A program made the translations under genes and the position numbers. From assembly GCA_015698045.1 (NCBI GenBank), contig BLAL01000242.1:501001-565000 (forward strand): a DNA stretch of 64,000 nt, in the 5' to 3' direction. Source of the DNA: Rhizophagus clarus. Its lineage: Eukaryota > Glomeromycota > Glomeromycetes > Glomerales > Glomeraceae. This document shows, piece by piece, positions 12,579 through 26,700 of this stretch; position 1 is the stretch's first letter, and each line of letters starts with the position of its first letter. The notes under the pieces were generated by a model. That model saw only the letters and a list, made by a program, of their open reading frames with translations. It was not told where the DNA came from and made no database searches.

Positions 12579-14085
12579 TTACAAAGAAAATGTGGCGTAA
12601 TAGTGTAGCGTGCTACTGATTTGACTTATTTGAGTAATGAATGACATCATTATATTCAATCACATGATCAAACTTTAATTGGAAAATGACGTTTTATAAT
12701 TTTAACTCAAAAAATTCTTTTAGTACAATAAATCTACCTTTCCGCTTACATATTTTTTTTTTATTTATCATTAATAATACTACAAACAAAACCGCCAATG
12801 TTTTTATTTTAAAAAAAAAATCTTTTATTAACTTCACAAACAACAAATTCACAATTTTTTACGTTAGTTTTCGCAGATACAATTAATACTTCCTCCGTCT
12901 AACTGAAGTAGACTACTTTTCCTTCATATCACAATAAGTCTATCATAATACTTATACCAACAACGAACAACATAACAGCAATACAGCCCTTCTCGAGTCG
13001 TTTTAAGGCTTTACAACCCTTTTCGTTCTTTCGAAATAACGTTATTTGTGGCAATTCGTTATTATGTGATACGAGTAGTAGTGGAATATCATACATCACA
13101 AGATCGCAAGATGTTACTAAGGCTAAAAGGATCGACAAACAAGTTATCATTCGAAACTTTCACAAATAATACCACAATCAAGGATTTTTCCAACATAAAT
13201 TATATCATCAGCACATTTTTATCGTTTGTTTTTGCAGTAGACATATCTTTTCAACCATCGTTTACGGACACTTTCGAAAGACAAATTAGTGGCCTTAACA
13301 CGTATTTCTTAATAAAATAAAAATGGGAAAAGCTACTTTTATTAAATTTTAGTAATTATTTATTTAGGTTTTTACTTTTGTTGTTTACATATTATTAATT
13401 GGAAGCCTGCATTATTTTTTCTCCCGATGACTTTACTTATTACGTTATGTCAAAGATCGTTGACACATATATGCATCAAGGAGATGTGTCGGACGCATAC
13501 TTCTCAATTATCAAGAAGTTTAAAATTTTATGAAAATTGTACAAAACAATCCGTGTATAAAGAGAAATCTGTCCACAAAAATAAACTGGGTGTTAAATAT
13601 ATTGTACGGTCATCATCAAACGATTCAAGAATCCAACAAAACGATAAAGAATTATGACCCGCGATCAGCCGATCATCTAATAAAATTTAATAATTGTATA
13701 AAAACCTAAGCTTTGATATAGTGCGTTCACGATCAACAAATATCACGATGGAATAGATTAACGCATGGCGATTAAGCTCGACCAATAAGAATTTTATCAT
13801 CTCCTTCTTACAAGACTAAAACTAGCGAGTGTGATCCCTTTGTTAATAATGTATACAACATTTACAGTGGAAGTTTCTAAAGGGATTGCATCCTTTTCTA
13901 TCAAGAAGAAGAAAGAGACGTAAAGGGAATCAAAGACGGTGGTGGCGTATAAAGATAAGGCTTCGACCTTTACTGTCATTACTTGACAATTACTATGCTA
14001 TTAATGAATTATGAATATTACCTTAAATTCATAATATCAATCTACATATCGAGAAGTACGAGTGTTATATGTCAGTTCGTTCTTC
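12579..14085. other. Upstream flank of gene B, no supported gene
   Basis: This stretch recurs upstream of D and F. It contains the promoter landmarks GCGTAATAGTGTA, GTAATGAATGACAT and CACATGATCAAACTT close to gene B. Short frames here (13048-13320, 13427-13657) are not kept open in the other two copies, which argues against coding. Confidence 0.45.
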
Positions 14086-15650
14086 TCAGAAGTGCCACCA
14101 AACAAGTCTCCTGTTATGAGCCACATATATATATACGGATGATTGGTGTTACCATATAATACTACAAAAAGTTCTTTATTCTGTTTCAATACTAATTGTA
14201 GCACTAGTAAGTCGCAAGTAAAAAGGTGAAAATTTCTTACAGTTTTTTTATTATTTTCGCGTGTTTTTATTTAACAATTAAGGACATTATTAACACTATT
14301 CTCTTTTCTTTTTTTTAGAAATACTTTGAACTTTGGTACAGATTTCAAAATCTCAAGAAATAAAGTGGGTTTTCTTGGTCTCTTTATTATTTTCGCATCT
14401 TTTTTTGTTTGTGTTTTGGTTTATTTTTTTATTATTTTTGATTTAAAATGCCGCTAATGTTTCCTTTTCTCTCTCTTTCTTTAGGAATAGCTTCGGATGT
14501 CAACCTGAACTTTAAATTTGTAAGGCGAGTGTATGTATTATTTTTGGTTTTGATTTAAAATGTCACTAATTTATCTTTTTTTTGGATAGGATGTGACTAT
14601 TCTTTTAATACTGTCCCTATATTCTTGAACTTTATGTTTTTATCTTCTTGATTTTATGGACTACTTTAATCTCATTCTTTTGCTTTTTGTTGAATGTATT
14701 TCTCACTAAATTTGAATTATTTCATTAGAAAATGTGTAGAAAAATTTTACTAAAATCTATGCCTAAAAAATGAAGATATAGAAAAGAGTATTGCAAATAA
14801 AATAAACCATAAAAATATATATGCTAAAATAAAAAAATGCGAATAATGTATAGTCACGTGATACACTATATCCATACATACATACGTTTTTATTACATAT
14901 CCGCGCATTTTTGGAATCACATGATGATCACGATATTTTTAATTTTTTTTTTATTTTTGCGATATATTGACACGCTCTTTACATTTTTAAAGAGTTTGCA
15001 CTTTTTATTGGACATAACTTTAGTATAATTTATTACATATTATACAATCTCCATATGCTAATAAGAGACATGTTATAGTATATTATTATTATGAAAAAAT
15101 ATGTTAATAATCTCAAAATTATCTTGTAAAATATTTATAATTTAAAAATAAAATGTTTACAGTGTTGTAACAATGTTTTGTACTTAAATATTTGTCAAAT
15201 GGTGTTTAACTGTTATTTAGTAACCACTACTTATTCGCGAAACTATCAAGTTGCTTCAACTTCCAAGTTAGATGGGTTTTATAATGGACGATGGGTTTGA
15301 AGTTGGTATTTACAATTATTTTTTTTTCGAATTTAGTGAGGTAATTTTTTGATCTTCTGACAAATATTATATTAGATGATCATGTAGTACAGTTTTGATT
15401 TGGACTGTGAAACATAATTACGGTTAAACAGGCAAATTTTTATAAAATTACTAGTATAGATCTAAATTCCAAGGATGCGCGCATATGATATCTATACCGA
15501 GTATAGTTGGTACCATACTATACAGCACAATAACGAGTCAAAGCTTTTTGGGGGTGACGAAAACATGTACAGTATGGAATCCTATGTATGTATGTATGGT
15601 GGTCAATGTATGTTATTATATATATATATAAGATTCATTTTATACTAACG
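14086..15650. other. Gene-free spacer with splice-site-like spacing
   Basis: No gene is seen. From about 14200 to 14600 there are repeated polypyrimidine-AG sites (TTTTTTTAG, TTTCTTTAG, TTTTTTTTGGATAG) separated by short GT-containing stretches, similar in style to the intron-like arrays at 15960-16560 and 45350-47090. From about 15490 to 15540 there is a GAGTATAGTTGGTACC motif that recurs inverted at about 38570-38600. Confidence 0.35.
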
Positions 15651-16870
15651 ATACTTCGGACTTTTTAATGGTGGATCATTCGATCATTTTTTTCTTTTCA
15701 TTTTTTTCTTTTCATTAAAAAAAATTTTTCGAATCAATTTTTTATTTTTAACCCAAAATTTTTATTTTAATACTTTTTGTCAGTTATTTAAACCGAAAAT
15801 TTCTTTTAATTAATTATTTTTTTTTTCTTTTCAATAAAAGAATTTTTATTTTTTAAGCCGGCGAAAAATTTTTTATTTATTTATTTATTATATTAAAAAT
15901 ATGGCTTTCTTTTTTAAAGAGAAGTTTTAATTATTATACGATTAGGTAAAAATATATTATATGAAATCATTTTCTCATGAATTAGGTGAAAGTTTGGCGT
16001 GGAGTGCAGGATTTAAGGAACGTTAGAGAAATTTTATTAATATCCCTTTTGATATCTTGTAGGTACCTACTGGACGTCTCGGATATTGAACTTCAGAACT
16101 CGAGATCAATGGAAGGAGGGAATTAGGAATGGATTTAGGGAATGTTGATATACGTTATTAATGTCTCATTTATTTTTTTTTTCATTTGTAGGTACCTATC
16201 TGAACGTCTGGACGCAGATTTTGGCTTTTGGTTTTGGAATAAAAGGTAATTGTAGTGAATTGGGAGTTAGAGACGTCAAATAGGACCATTATTGACATTT
16301 CATTCATTTTTTAACTGTAGATACTAGGTACCTCCTATTCTCCTACCTGGATACCTTGGACCTTAAAAATCGGGATAAAAGGTCCAAGATCAAGGGTAAC
16401 ATTACTTGGAAAATTTTGTTTTTGTAGAGAACAGGGACGCGACCAATTTGTCTTCCAGAGTTATTAGATGGTAAATTATGAAGTTAATCGGAAATTTTTT
16501 AACATTAATGTTTATTTTATAGGTAGTAAAATCACTCAAGCTGAATTTATTATTTTATTATATTGATTATTTTTGATATTTTATATATTGACAATTTATC
16601 ACTTTTTCTTTTTAATGTTGAATTTTATTTTCTTAATAAATGTGGCTAGAAAAATTTTTTAAAAAATTTTTTTATTGAACGGGCAAAGTCTAACGAATAA
16701 TCTAATGGCAACTCATATGATCATTGTGTACCAAATTACAAAGTATAGCAGTATATCCAGTACAATATTAAAAATTTCTATACTCAAAGTATAACTACAG
16801 TATACTGTATAGATTTCCATCAACTATACTATACAACATTGGAGTTTATATCATACTCAATAAAGTTTAA
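15650..16870. repeat. Repeat shared by units 2 and 3 (copy left of gene C), intron-like array
   Basis: The stretch beginning ACTTTTTAATGGTGGATCAT is repeated at 38630-39820, left of gene E, and absent from unit 1. Inside are exon/intron-like units with acceptors ending GTAG-GTACCTA at about 16060 and 16190, GTAG at about 16320 and 16427, and donors AAAG-GTAATT, AGG-GTAACATT and GATG-GTAAAT. No long frame results. The right end contains TATACT/AGTATA inverted motifs. It may be a non-autonomous transposon that captured gene pieces. Confidence 0.5.
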
Positions 16871-17958
16871 TTGCCTGTTTTTCGTCTTTCTTAACTCTGA
16901 ATTGCCTTTCTTTACTTTGGAACCTTAGCACCACAGCTTTATAAGTTTTTTACGGGTAAAAACTACTACTTTTGGTAAAACTATTTCTGTCAAAAGTTTT
17001 TGTTTTTATAAAATAAAATAAAATAATAAATGTAACAAGTTAATAAGTTAGAGAGAAAAGTATATGTACTATTTTATGACTCGTGTGCATTTTACTTCTT
17101 CTATTTTTCTTTTTTCTTCGTAAATTTTTTGGACAGAATGACCGGTGGAAAAAATTCTTTCCTATGTTATTTAGTGAAAAAAATAAATAAAAAAAAAATT
17201 ATTAGCTTAACTTTAATTATATAAATAATTCTGACTTTACTGTTTTAATTAAAACAAAGGCTAATCTTTTTTAATTTATATAAATTGAAATTAATTTTTA
17301 ATCAAAAATGATCCATATCCGTCTGACCAGTTAATAATTTTTATATGTTATTTATTGGATCAAATCGTTCAACACACTCTGCCAGTTTTTATTATTTAAA
17401 TATCGGAATGTCTAATCGGATGTTTGATGCATGTCTAATTGTTTGTCAAACAATAAACCTGATCTGATTAAAACTTTTGCATTTAATTTGGAAATTGTTA
17501 AGCCTATTATAACGTTCACTTAGAAATTTACAATCATGAATTAAAGACGTTTGTCAATATAGATATATCCAGTTAGTTAAAGCTAAATATTATGCGGTTC
17601 AAAGTACTTTCCATAATAATTATTATTGGAATATGTTGATTTTATTACCATATGCAAACTTAAATTTAGAGTTTTGTTCAATTACAAACTGATTTTTATT
17701 ATGTAAAAAAAAAAAAAATGCTTACATATTACTCTACAATCAATGTTAAACAAAACTAATATTCTTAAATATAAGTGATAACTAATGATAAAAAAATAAT
17801 AAAAATCGAGTACAATAAATTTTTTTTTTCTTAAACTTAAGTTTTACCTTAAACTTTTAGGCATTCATTTCCAAGAAATTAATTACATGCTGTAAGATGA
17901 AATAAGAATATTAAGAGGTGAGACTAATAAAAAGTTGTAGAATAAAAAAAAAATACAC

Positions 17959-20900
17959 TTACTTTGTAAAATCAGTAATTTCTACTGTACTATTGAAAAG
18001 ATTTTTCGTAAAAGGATTAAGTAATCGAGATGAATAAACAGCATGTGTATGAGTTGTTTGTTTGTTATTTTTAATTGATAAAAGATGTTCTTTTCTAGAT
18101 TCTTGTGTTTCTTTAAATTGCTCTTCAATTTCATGATGTTGTTCTTCTTTCTTAAATTTTCGGTCCAATGAATTATAAAATAATTCAATCTTTTCTTTTA
18201 CATCAATAGTAAATGGTCTATTTTCTGGATTAGGATCCCAACACTTTTTCATTAAATCAATATAACAAGATGGTATAATTTGCTTATTTATTTCAGGTCT
18301 AGTTCCATTGCATATATTTAATACTAAAATCTCATCATGTGCATGATTATCAAAAGGTTGCCTTCCAGTTGCTACAACATACATAATCATACCCAAGCTA
18401 TATATATCTGCTGCTTGAGTATAGGGTTTTCTATTTAATACTTCAGGAGCTACATAAGGTATAACTCCATAAATATTTTTTTCATCAATGTCATCAATTT
18501 TTTTACATAATCCCAAATCAGAAATACATGCATTATAATTATCACTCATAAACAATATATTTCCTATATGAAAATCACGATGAACCATCTGTTTTTGATG
18601 AATTTCATTAAGACCATTAATAATATCTTTCAATACTTTCAATCCATTAAACCAATCAAAAGTTTCATAATTTTTAACTAAATAACTATTGAAACTTCCA
18701 CCTATTGCATATTCAAGAACCATGATATAGTCTTTTGTATCTGGGTTTTGAGATATTCCGTATATTTTAAGAACATTATATATTTTTTGGTCTGAATATC
18801 CTTTAACCTATTAAATAATATAAAGATTAATTTATATGTAAAATTTGTTAAATAATTCTAAAGAAATTTCATACCTCATTTATAAATCCATCAATACAAT
18901 CCTGAGAATTGTGTAAACATTTTAAAGCAACTCTTGTATTGGGATTTCTGTTCCAACTTCTGTGATATGAACTTTGAACGCAATTTAATAAACCATCTTT
19001 CCATATTGCTGAATATACTGTAGAAAAACCACCTTTACCTATTTCTTTAATATCAAAAAACCGATCGTATGGTATCCATTCAAACATTTTATAAGAATAA
19101 CTAGAGTTATGATCAATATTTAATTTCATTTCTTGAATCAAATCATTAATTTTTTCATTTTCACAATATGTTTGACATGACCCGCAACTTTTATTATCCA
19201 CTTCAAATTTATTGTATTTTTTACCGCAGCTTTCACAGTAATATCCAATATTATAAACTAATATATAATCTTTTGTATTTGGATCTTGAGATATCCCATA
19301 ACTATTTTCCATTAAATATGGAATCTGTTAAAATGCAATGAATCATTATGTTAGTAAATATTAATAATTAAGCCAAACCTATAGGAGAATTTATACCTTA
19401 TTCAAAAAATCATCATTATTTCGTGAATTATTTAAATATTTTAATAAAACCTTTTTATTTGATTTTCTTTTAAATTTCCTGTTTGGAATACTATAATATA
19501 ATGAACCGTCAGTCCATATTGCTATAGCAAAGTCACCTTTTCTTATTTCTTTAACATCAACAAATTCATTGTATGATATCCATTCAAATACTGTGCCATC
19601 CCCACCGTATTTTAGTTGGTATTTCTGAATTAAACCGTCAAGTTTTTCATTTCCACTAGTCCGGTTTGTAATATCATCTTTTAAATATTCCATGTAACAT
19701 TTACACCATTTTTGATCATGATCTTCATATTCATTACCACATTTTTCACAACGTTTATCCAAATAATCATTATTAAAAACTAAAATATAAACCTTCGTAT
19801 CCTGATTTTGAGATACTCCATAGTATATCTCATTTGTTAAATACGATTCAATCTAATATAATATAAAAAAAAATTAATATTATATTATTAAAGCAGATTC
19901 TAAAGTAATTTAAATACCTTAATTATAAATTCATCAGTAATATTTTGGGAATAATACAGATATTTTAAACAAACTTTTTTATATGATGCTCTCATCCATT
20001 TCTTATCATGAGTATTATAATTTAATGAACCTTTATTCCATATTGCAGTAGTTAAACGATTATCTCCTATTTCTTTAATTTCACTAAGCTCACTATATGG
20101 TATCCATTCAAATACACACGAACTTTCATTACTAATTTTTAATTGCATTTTCTGAATAAACCCGTCAATTTTTTCATTCCCGCTTGTCCAATTTATAAAA
20201 TTACTTTTTAAATAGTTTATTTGACATGATTCACACCAATTATGATTTAGTTTAATGTATTCTTTTTCACATACTTCACAATATTTTTTATTATATTTAT
20301 GATGAACAACCAAAATATATTCTTTTGTATTCATATTTTGAGATATTCCATAACTATCATATAATACAGTAACCTATTAAGGATACAAAAAAAAAAAAAA
20401 AAAAAAAAAATATTAATATCTATAAATGAATAAATGTTTACATAAAAATTCATACCTCTTTAAAAAATTCATCAGTAATATTTTGTGAGTTTAAATATTT
20501 TAAAACAACCTTTTTATATGGTTTTTTCATCCATTCCTTTTTAATAATATCATAACGCAATCGCCCTTCCTTCCAAATAGCTACGGAAAATCCACCTTTT
20601 CTTATTTCTTTAATATCAATAAACTCATTGAATGGTATCCACTCAAATATCAAATTATAACTTGTCTTAATATTTAATTGCCTCTGTTGAATAAATTTAT
20701 CAATTTTTTCATTTCCACTGGCCCAGTTTGTAAAATTATTTTTTAGATGACTTATATGACATGATTTACACCAATTATACTCTTTATCTTTACAATATTG
20801 GCCAATACTTTTATAATCTTCATAATCACATTCATATTTATCACCACACTTTTTACAATAATCAAGTTCAAAATTTTCTTTACTAAAAACCAAAATATAA

Positions 20901-21370
20901 TCTTTTGTATCTGGGTTTTGAGATATTCCATAATTTCCTTTAAAAAGTAAATATGAATTAACCTATAAAATACAAAAAATTAGTATTATCCTAATATTCA
21001 AACTGACTATGCAATTTAATACCTCATTTATAAATTCATCAGTAATATTTTTTGAGTCATATAAATATTTTAATATAACTTTCTTATATGATGATCTTAT
21101 CCATTCCTCATCATTTCCATCATAACTTAATGGGCCTTCCTTCCATACTGCTGTAGCAAAATCACTTATTGTTGTCTCTTTAACCTCAATAAACTTGTCG
21201 TATGGTATCCATTCAAATATTGCACCAATATATCCAATTAACTCATGTATTTTTTTTCCTCTCCATTTTATTTCATAATATTCATATTCTATTTGCTTTT
21301 TTTGAATGAATTTATCGATTATTTCATTCCCACTGGTGCAATTTGCAAAAGTTTTTGTAAAAAATTCCAT
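17959..21370 (-). CDS. Kinase gene C: serial N-lobe protein kinase, six exons
   Basis: Exons 21370-21023, 20962-20456, 20373-19918, 19852-19397, 19324-18875 and 18807-17959 are all in phase and give about 1,021 residues. Exon 1 has about 16 extra residues (YEYYEIKWRGKK...) before FEWIPY, shared only with gene E. Exon 2 has RKGGFSVAIW, a nearly canonical glycine loop. Exon 5 has GKGGFSTVYSAIW and VALK. Exon 6 has HRDFHIGN, DLG in place of DFG (SDLGLCKKI), APE and the C-lobe core (CYIDLMKKCWDPNPENRP), then a charged tail (EEQHHEIEEQFKETQESRK) likely to be helical. The reading-frame stop overlaps a good splice donor (AA-GTAAGT), and a 73-bp intron ending TTACAG at 17890 would replace the last codon and stop by a two-codon end. 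Typical soluble kinase; partner unknown. Confidence 0.9.
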
Positions 21371-21450
21371 TGAATAATAGATTTTTGAACGAAAAAAAAA
21401 AATGAAAAATACCTTCTTCCGCTTGTATTTATTAAAAAGGTATGTCAAGA

Positions 21451-21460
21451 CCAAATTTGG
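21451..21460. promoter_or_regulatory. CArG-type box upstream of gene C
   Basis: CCAAATTTGG lies 81 bp upstream of the gene C start. The AATAAATACAAGCG stretch follows on the coding strand. Further upstream come ATGGCGTAATTGTGTA and a TCATGTGATC box, matching the other copies. Confidence 0.45.
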
Positions 21461-23774
21461 TTACAAAGAAAATATGGCGTAATTGTGTAATGTACTTCTA
21501 ATTTGAAGTAATGAACGACATATGTAATCGCTCATGTGATCAAATGTGATCGCTCATAAGTAAGCCAATTAGAGCAATTTATTTTAAACAAGTTATAATA
21601 AATAAACTCTAATTTAACTAATAAATAATAATCTTTATGAAAGGTTGTTGGATCACGTATTGTAAATAAAGGACAATATTTGAGATTAGACATTGTACAA
21701 TTTATAATTACTAGTAATATGCATCCTTACCTTAAACCGGAGGATGTACAGTACGTTAGATTTGTTCTGTGTAATATTTATAAAAATTTTCGTGATGTTT
21801 TTCAAAAAAAAAAAAAAAGAAAGAAAGAAATAAAAAGTGAAATGTTATTTGAAAAAATTGGTAGCGTTTTAAAGAATCTCCTATTAGAATAGTAATTAAA
21901 TTTCAACTTTTTTTATCATTTACTTTTATTTGTAAAAGTTTATTATCGAATTTCTGTTAATTATATTTTAAATTGTTTTACAATATATAAACTTGTTTTT
22001 TATGACCTTTATTGCTAATAATATCAATATACTGTAAACCGAAGAAAATCTACGTAAACTTTAATAAAGCTACTAAAAAAATGTCTCTTTTAAGCCTGAT
22101 GCACACGTTCTTAATCCTCAGCTTTCAAAATAATATTCCATATTATATATGTGTTAAAAAAATTATTTAAACAATATAAATACCTTTTAAGATAGCAAAC
22201 GTAGTAAAAAAGCGCAAAAAGACTCGAATTATTGTGACTAAATCACATGACTTAGACTAAATGAACAACTATGATCTAAAGTATGAAAATATACTCCTGG
22301 TAAGAAAAAAGTGCCAATAATCTGTGTTGTAAGTTTATTCACATTCAAAACAAACAATCATCAAGAACGATTTATTAGGCCAATTTTTGATTTCTGAAAT
22401 TTCGAGTAAATTACGTTTGATAAACTTGAAAAAAGAAAGTTTTGATCAAAGCAAAATATCTCGTATGGTGCTAAATACTAATTTACTTGAATTACAAAAT
22501 TTTTTTCTTTAAAAAAATAAAATCCTAAAAAAATAGTCGGCAATTTAAATATCGGTTATTTTATAAATCGATCATACAAAAAAAAACATTAAAATGTTCA
22601 ATATGTATTCAAATTATCTTGTTTGCAAATTAAGTAGCTAATTGAATATTAAATTTTATTTTGTGTCTGTAGCCCTAAAAGTAAATAACTTTATTTCTCC
22701 GTGAACGAACTTTCAAAAATAAAGCGACCTAATAACTCTGATATTAAGTATACTGTATTTACTAAAACGTGATTAACTTTTAAGTCTTATTTATGGTTCA
22801 AAAAGTAACTGTAATAAGACTATAAGAAATTTAAAAATTTAGCCTTGTTATGCTACATTAACATAAATTTATATACTGATCTTTTTTATCTAATTTCATT
22901 CCGATGAATATTTATTTTTCGATAACAAATTACTTAGCATATAATTAATTAATTATAATTAAAATACGTGTATATAAGTCGTAGGATTACGGGATTTCTT
23001 CACAATTATAATAATATTATAGTGATTTGATAATTGACAATAGATTACAATATGATGAATTTTTTTTAATGCTGTCCTGATAGTAAATAAATGTATAACA
23101 CATAATTCACAACTTATGATTTATACGATGAATAGGTAGTGGAAATAATAGAAGATACTGAATGTGATAAATATATATTAAATGTATTGCGATATGTGTG
23201 TGAAATTACAGGCTTTAAGAAATTATTAATTACCGTCTTTTTAAAAGGATTTTCAAGAATTTAAAATAAAAAATGTACATTTTAAGCAATTTAAAATTAC
23301 AGAATTTAAATATTGTCTAATCAAATGGACTGAAATCTCTTGCTATTATGTTTGCTATTACTTAGTAAACACAGTATAGTTTTTAAAAATTTAAAATTTT
23401 ATCTGATTTTATTAAGTAAATAAAGGTTATACATTACTTAATAGATAGTGTTAATAGTGTTAAAAAAATTAATGTTCATGTCTTTAAAGTAGAATAACAA
23501 AAATTTAATGATAAGATAACAAATCGATTAAGTATTTATGTTCCCAACTCTAGAAATTTCTTTTTTTTTTTGGGTGACAAACTAAAAATATAATTCTGCG
23601 TTCTTTAATTTAAATTTACGTTATTTATATGGGATTTTAACATTAAACTTTTAAACTATGGTATTTCCAAGATAGTGTTATAATTTAAAATAAGAATAAG
23701 AGATAAGATAATAAAAAACGTCCCAAAATAAAAATATACCTACTTGTAAACCAGTAATTTCCAATGTACTGTAA
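21461..23774. other. C-D intergenic region, no supported gene
   Basis: This spacer is shared in large part with the A-B and E-F spacers. The frame at 21680-21892 (+, 70 residues) has a basic run (KKKKRKKEIK) but no known domain and is not found open in the other spacers. The part 22900-23770 matches 47200-48266 and serves as the empty site for the Helitron and a MITE there. Confidence 0.45.
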
Positions 23775-26700
23775 CTAAGAAAGTTTTTTTGTAAAAGGAT
23801 TAAGTAATCGAGATGTGTAAACGGCTTGCGCATGAATTGCTGATTTGTTATTTTTAAGCGATAAGAAATTTTCTTTTCTGTATTCTTGCGTTTCTTTAAA
23901 TTGTTTTTCAACTTCATAGTGTTGCTGTTCCTTCTTAAATTCTTGATCTAGTGAACTATAAAATAATTCAATCATTTCATTTATTTCAATAGAGTTTGGT
24001 CTATTATTTGGATTTGAATCCCAACACCTTTTCATTAAATCAATATAGCATTTTGGTACAAGTTGCTCATTTACTTCAGGTCTAATTCCATTATATATAT
24101 TTAATATCAAGATCTCATCATGAGCACAATTAATAAAAGGTTGTCTTCCAGTTGCTATAACATACATGATCATACCAAAACTATATATGTCTGCTGCTTG
24201 AGTATAAGGTTTTCCTTTTAATACTTCAGGTGCTACATAAGGTATAACTCCATAAATATTTGTTTCGTTAATATCACCAATTCTTCTACATAATTCCATA
24301 TCAGAAACACAGGCACTATCACGAACCTCATATTTCTGACCAGCTCTTTTAAGAAATTCTATATAAAAAATACTATCACTAAAATAAGGTTTATAACAAC
24401 TATCATAAGGAATTTTTGTAAATAATATGTTTCCTATATGTAAATCACGATGTATCATCTGTTTTTGATGAATTTTGCTAAGACCATTAAAAACATCTCT
24501 CAATACTCTTAATCCATTAAACCAATCAAAATTTTCATAATTTTTATCTAAATAATTATTGAAATTTCCACCCTCTGCATATTCAAGTACCATGATATAA
24601 TCCTTCGTATCTGGATTTTGAGATATTCCATATATTTTAAGAATGTTATCTATTATTTGATTTGGATACGCTTTAACCTATTAACGACAATATATGTATT
24701 AATTTATATATATGAAGTATTTTATTGATTGTAAATAATTTCAGTAAATACCTTATTTATAAATTCATCAAGAAAATTTTGTGAGTTGTGTAAACATTTT
24801 AATGCAACCTTTTTATTTGTTTCTCTTTCCCAATCTCCCGCTATATGACATAATGAGCCATCTTTCCATATTGCGGAATATACTATAGAAAAACCGCCTT
24901 TACCTATTTCTTTAATATCATCAAATTGATCATATGGTATCCATTCAAATATTATAGAATTACTAGCGTTATGATCAATGTTTAATCTCATTTCTTGAAT
25001 AAAATCATTAATTTTTTTATCATCATGATTTATTTGACATAAAATGCAGCTTTTATTATTTATTTCAAATTCATTATCATATTTTTTACCACATTTTTCG
25101 CAATAATATTTGAGTTGAAGAATCAAGATATAATCTTTTGTATTCGGATCTTGTGATATTCCATAACCCTCTTCAATAAAATAATTAATCTGTCGTAATA
25201 TAATAATTTTTATATTAATAATTATAACAATTAATGGTTTTATAATTAAAATCAACATAAAAAATTTATACCTCAGATAAAAATTTGTTATTAATATTTT
25301 GTGAATTAGATAGATATTTTAATAAAACTTTTTTGTTTAATTTCCTTTTATATTTCCTGTTCAAGTAATTATAATATAATGGACCATCCTTCCATATTGC
25401 TATGGCCAAGCCACCTTCTCCTATTTTATTAATATTAATAAATTTATCATATGGTATCCATTCAAATACTGTGCTATGTCCATTGTATTTTAATTGATAT
25501 TTCTGAATCAAACTATCAAATTCTCCATTGCCACTAGTCCAGTTTGTAAAGTCATTTTTTAAATATTCCGAACGACATTTACACCATCTATGCTTATTTT
25601 CACAATACTCGTTATTACAACTAGTATTTTCATATTTACTACCACATTTCTCGCAATAATCAACAAAATAGTCATTCTTAAAAACTAAAATATAATCTTT
25701 TGTAATTGGGTTTTGAGATACTCCATAGCATATTTCATTCGTTAAAGATGATTCATCCTACAAAAATACAATAAATAAATTAATTAATGTATCAATATTT
25801 TAATTAAATTTATAGAAAATCATATTACCTTATTTATAAACTCATCAGTATCTTCTTGTGATAAATATTTCAGACAAACTTTTTCATATGTTGTTCTCAT
25901 CCATCTCATTTTATTAGTATCAAAATATAATCGACCTTCTTTTCGTATTGCTGTAGTATATCCTATTTCTTTGATATCAATAAACTCATTATATGGTATC
26001 CATTCAAATACATTAGAACTTTCATTGCTAATTTTTAATTGCATTTTCTGTATAAACTCATCAATATTTTCATTTCCACTTGACCAATTTATAAAATTAT
26101 TTTTTAAGTAATTTATTTGACATGATTCACACCAATTATGATCTGGTTTAATATATTCTTTATCGCATTTTCCACAATATTTTTTATAATATTCATGACG
26201 AATCACCAAAATATAATCTTTTGTATTTGGATTTTGCGATATCCCATAACTATCATATAATACAGTAGCCTATTTGGACATATAAAAAAAAAAATTATTA
26301 TTAGCCTCTAAAAAATAAATAAATATTCGCAGTAAAGTTCATACCTCGTTTAATAATTCATCAGTAATATTTTGTAAATTGGATAAATATTTTAATACAA
26401 CATTTTTATATGATTTTTTCATCCATTCCTTTTCAATAATATTATAACATAATGGACCTTCCTTCCAGATAGCTACAGAAAATCCACCTTTTCCTATTTC
26501 TTTAATTTCAATAAACTCATTGAATGGTATCCATTCAAATATTAAATCAAAACTTGTCTTAATATTTACTTGTTTTTGTTGAATAAAATTATCGATCTTT
26601 TCGTTTCCACTAGCCCAATTTGTAAAATTATTTTTTAGATGATTTATATGACATGATTTACACCATTTATACTCTTTATCTTTATCTTGGTAGTAATAAT

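Larger units (their letters stand above)
2690..14085. repeat. Segmental duplication unit 1 (genes A+B with flanks)
   Basis: The unit carries the pair A+B. Its left flank (from about 2700, TTTTTCGTCTTTG...GAACCTTAGTACCGCAGC) matches 16878 and 39825, the flanks of C and E. Its right flank (12579-14085) matches 27312-28745 and 53460-54775. Divergence from the other units is visibly greater in this copy, which suggests it is the older branch. No gene is supported in the flanks. Confidence 0.75.

Noticed and set aside
13048-13320. 90-residue plus-strand frame upstream of gene B
   Set aside because: The aligned segments in units 2 and 3 are not open, so it is not maintained.
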